From: an uncultured Eubacteriales bacterium
GTDB lineage: Bacteria; Bacillota; Clostridia; Oscillospirales; QAMX01
NCBI GenBank assembly: GCA_900551265.1
Contig: URVL01000129.1
Location: forward strand, 1 to 6,671
Direction of reading: 5' to 3'
DNA: 6,671 nucleotides
Positions 5,545 through 6,671 of this stretch are shown piece after piece. The number at the start of each line of letters is the position of its first letter. The first letter of the stretch is position 1. Under the pieces are notes generated by a model. That model was not told the DNA's origin. It saw nothing but the letters and a program-made list of their open reading frames with translations, and searched no databases. The translations under genes and the position numbers were made by a program.

Positions 5545-6275
5545 CAAACGGTCAAAATGAGCACCGTAATGTTATCATGCCCACCATGTAAATTGGCAGC
5601 ATGAATGAGCCTCTCACAGCAAAGTTTCAAATCATCTTCGCCAAGTATTTCAAACATTTCTTCATCCCTCAACATTGTGGAAAGCCCGTCAGAACACAGC
5701 AGTAGTTTCTGTCCAGGCTCCAGCGTCAGCGGATAATAATCGGCGCCGACCTTGCGGCTTGTTCCGAGCGCACGGGTAATCAAATTACGGCGAGGATGTT
5801 CCCTGGCCTGTTCTTCTGTAATTTCACCGCGCTGAACCAATTCCTCTACCAGGGAATGGTCTCGCGTCACGCGCTGCATGCCCTCCGGCGTATAAAGATA
5901 CGCGCGGCTGTCTCCAACATTCGCCAGCATAACGCGCTCGCCATTTGCAAAGCCACCGACAAGCGTCGTACCCATGCCCTGATACTCATTAGACGAATGT
6001 GCCGTACGATATGTATCATAATTTGCGAAGTCAATCGCATTCCTCAATATGGATTCCATATACTTCGTACTCATGCTGGGGCGTATCTGCTTTTCAATCT
6101 GCTCTACAAAAACATTTGCAGCAATATCGCTTGCAACATTACCGGCGCGAGCGCCTCCCATCCCATCACATACCACGAAGATAGCCTGCGCGCCTTCGTC
6201 CCGCAGTTCATAAAGACAGGTATCCTCATTATTCTCACGGGCGAGGCCCACATCGCTCAACCCAAAAATATTCAT
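5544..6275 (-). CDS. prpC: PP2C-type serine/threonine phosphatase PrpC (Stp1)
   Basis: This 243-residue cytoplasmic metal-dependent phosphatase reverses PrkC phosphorylation, both of the kinase itself and of its targets. The PP2C motifs appear in order: D8 with RENNEDT at 13-19, VVCDGMGGARAGNVAS at 34-49 (metal ligand D37), GTTLV at 102-106, LANVGDSRAYLY at 117-128, DHSLVEELVQRGEI at 139-152, ITRALG at 166-171, CSDGLSTML at 194-202 (D196) and GGHDNITV at 231-238 (D234). Length and motif set are normal for the bacterial Stp group and no key residue is missing. The ATG overlaps the rlmN stop as ATGA and has GGGAGGG at 6286-6292 upstream. The prkC start codon follows 14 bases after its stop, giving a coupled kinase-phosphatase pair. 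Confidence 0.96.
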   Translation of the reverse strand: MNIFGLSDVGLARENNEDTCLYELRDEGAQAIFVVCDGMGGARAGNVASDIAANVFVEQIEKQIRPSMSTKYMESILRNAIDFANYDTYRTAHSSNEYQGMGTTLVGGFANGERVMLANVGDSRAYLYTPEGMQRVTRDHSLVEELVQRGEITEEQAREHPRRNLITRALGTSRKVGADYYPLTLEPGQKLLLCSDGLSTMLRDEEMFEILGEDDLKLCCERLIHAANLHGGHDNITVLILTV

Positions 6276-6671
6276 TGATTCACATCCCTCCCGCCAAGCT
6301 CGAATTTCCTGCGCAATTGGCCGCAGGAAGCGTCTATGTCAAAGCCAAGGCGGCGGCGAACGGTCGCCGTCACGCCGCTTTTGTTTAAAATATTGCAAAA
6401 ACGTTGCGTTGTTTCCGTAGAGGAAGGCCTTAGAGGACTCTCCTCAATTTCGTTGAGCCGTATCAAATTTACATGTGCAAGCTGGCCGCGTAATAACCCG
6501 GCAAGATCTTTTGCGCAGGCCTCCGTATCATTGAATCCACGAATCAGCGCGTATTCATAGGAAATACGCCGGTGCGTAGCAGCCGTATAGGAACGGCATG
6601 CGGCAAGAAGTTCTTCGATAGGCCACCGCCGGTTCACTGGCATAATTTGTGAACGAAGTTCATTATTCGGG
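6272..6671 (-). CDS. rlmN: Dual-specificity 23S rRNA/tRNA methyltransferase RlmN, C-terminal part (5' end outside window)
   Basis: The frame stays open to the right edge of the window, giving the last 132 residues. RlmN is a radical-SAM enzyme that methylates C2 of A2503 in 23S rRNA and of A37 in some tRNAs. Visible family segments are NNELRSQIMPVNRRWPIEEL at the edge, the YALIRGFND strand, HVNLIRLNEIE, and near the end LGFDIDASCGQLRR. The cysteine in the last corresponds to the conserved cysteine that carries the methyl group in E. coli RlmN (C355). The CxxxCxxC iron-sulfur motif lies upstream of the window. An internal ATG at 6643 is not the true start, since the homology continues before it. 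The stop overlaps the prpC ATG by 4 bp. Cfr-type resistance methylases are related, but the prpC-prkC context favours the housekeeping RlmN. Confidence 0.94.
   Translation of the reverse strand, partial: PNNELRSQIMPVNRRWPIEELLAACRSYTAATHRRISYEYALIRGFNDTEACAKDLAGLLRGQLAHVNLIRLNEIEESPLRPSSTETTQRFCNILNKSGVTATVRRRLGFDIDASCGQLRRKFELGGRDVNQ

Noticed and set aside
5545..5547. TTG at 5547 as the prkC start
   Set aside because: It overlaps the prpC stop and lacks a spaced ribosome site. The TTG at 5529 has AAAGGGGG 7 bases upstream and gives the usual N-terminus.
5796..6278. 160-codon plus-strand open frame opposite prpC
   Set aside because: It is a complementary-strand shadow of the PP2C gene, with no motif and no supporting context.
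1..6671. Mobile element, CRISPR array, phage or defence genes
   Set aside because: No transposase, integrase, spaced direct repeats or terminal inverted repeats were found. The genes are housekeeping and in a conserved order.

Overview
The window looks like a chromosomal segment from an endospore-forming Bacillota, most likely class Clostridia. The reasons are the PrpC/PrkC signalling pair (PP2C phosphatase and PASTA kinase) with rsgA beside it, a probable spoVM, strong purine-rich ribosome binding sites, TTG/GTG starts and moderate base composition. Genus and species cannot be read from it. There is no sign of a mobile element, CRISPR array, tRNA or rRNA.

Layout. Bases 2-631 (+) are the 3' end of an isoleucyl-tRNA synthetase gene, closed by a strong hairpin terminator. 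A second, oppositely facing terminator at 704-750 ends a two-gene minus-strand operon: a VOC/glyoxalase-fold protein (1575-1988) followed by the NADH pyrophosphatase NudC (754-1578). The two genes overlap by 4 bp, and a TATAAT-type promoter lies at about 2029-2057. From the right edge a second minus-strand operon runs leftward: rlmN (3' part), prpC, prkC and rsgA, each overlapping or lying a few bases from the next. A long hairpin at 2460-2520 ends this run.

The apparent gap between rsgA and the VOC operon is not empty. Two very small minus-strand genes lie there, each with a good Shine-Dalgarno sequence. One encodes a 48-residue, two-helix membrane protein (2293-2439, GTG start). The other encodes a 23-residue peptide (2198-2269) that aligns without gaps to SpoVM, the curvature-sensing spore coat anchor. 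In Bacillus subtilis spoVM also lies near prpC-prkC-rsgA, so sequence and context agree.

How the genes fit together. PrkC and PrpC are an opposed kinase/phosphatase pair that senses muropeptides or lipid II through extracellular PASTA repeats. RsgA is a 30S-assembly GTPase and a known type of PrkC/PrpC substrate in Bacillus. RlmN modifies 23S rRNA and some tRNAs. The operon therefore links cell-wall sensing, translation capacity and, through the tiny genes, spore morphogenesis. The most useful observations are the two tiny genes, the terminator placed directly before them, and an uncharacterised non-PASTA domain at the end of PrkC.
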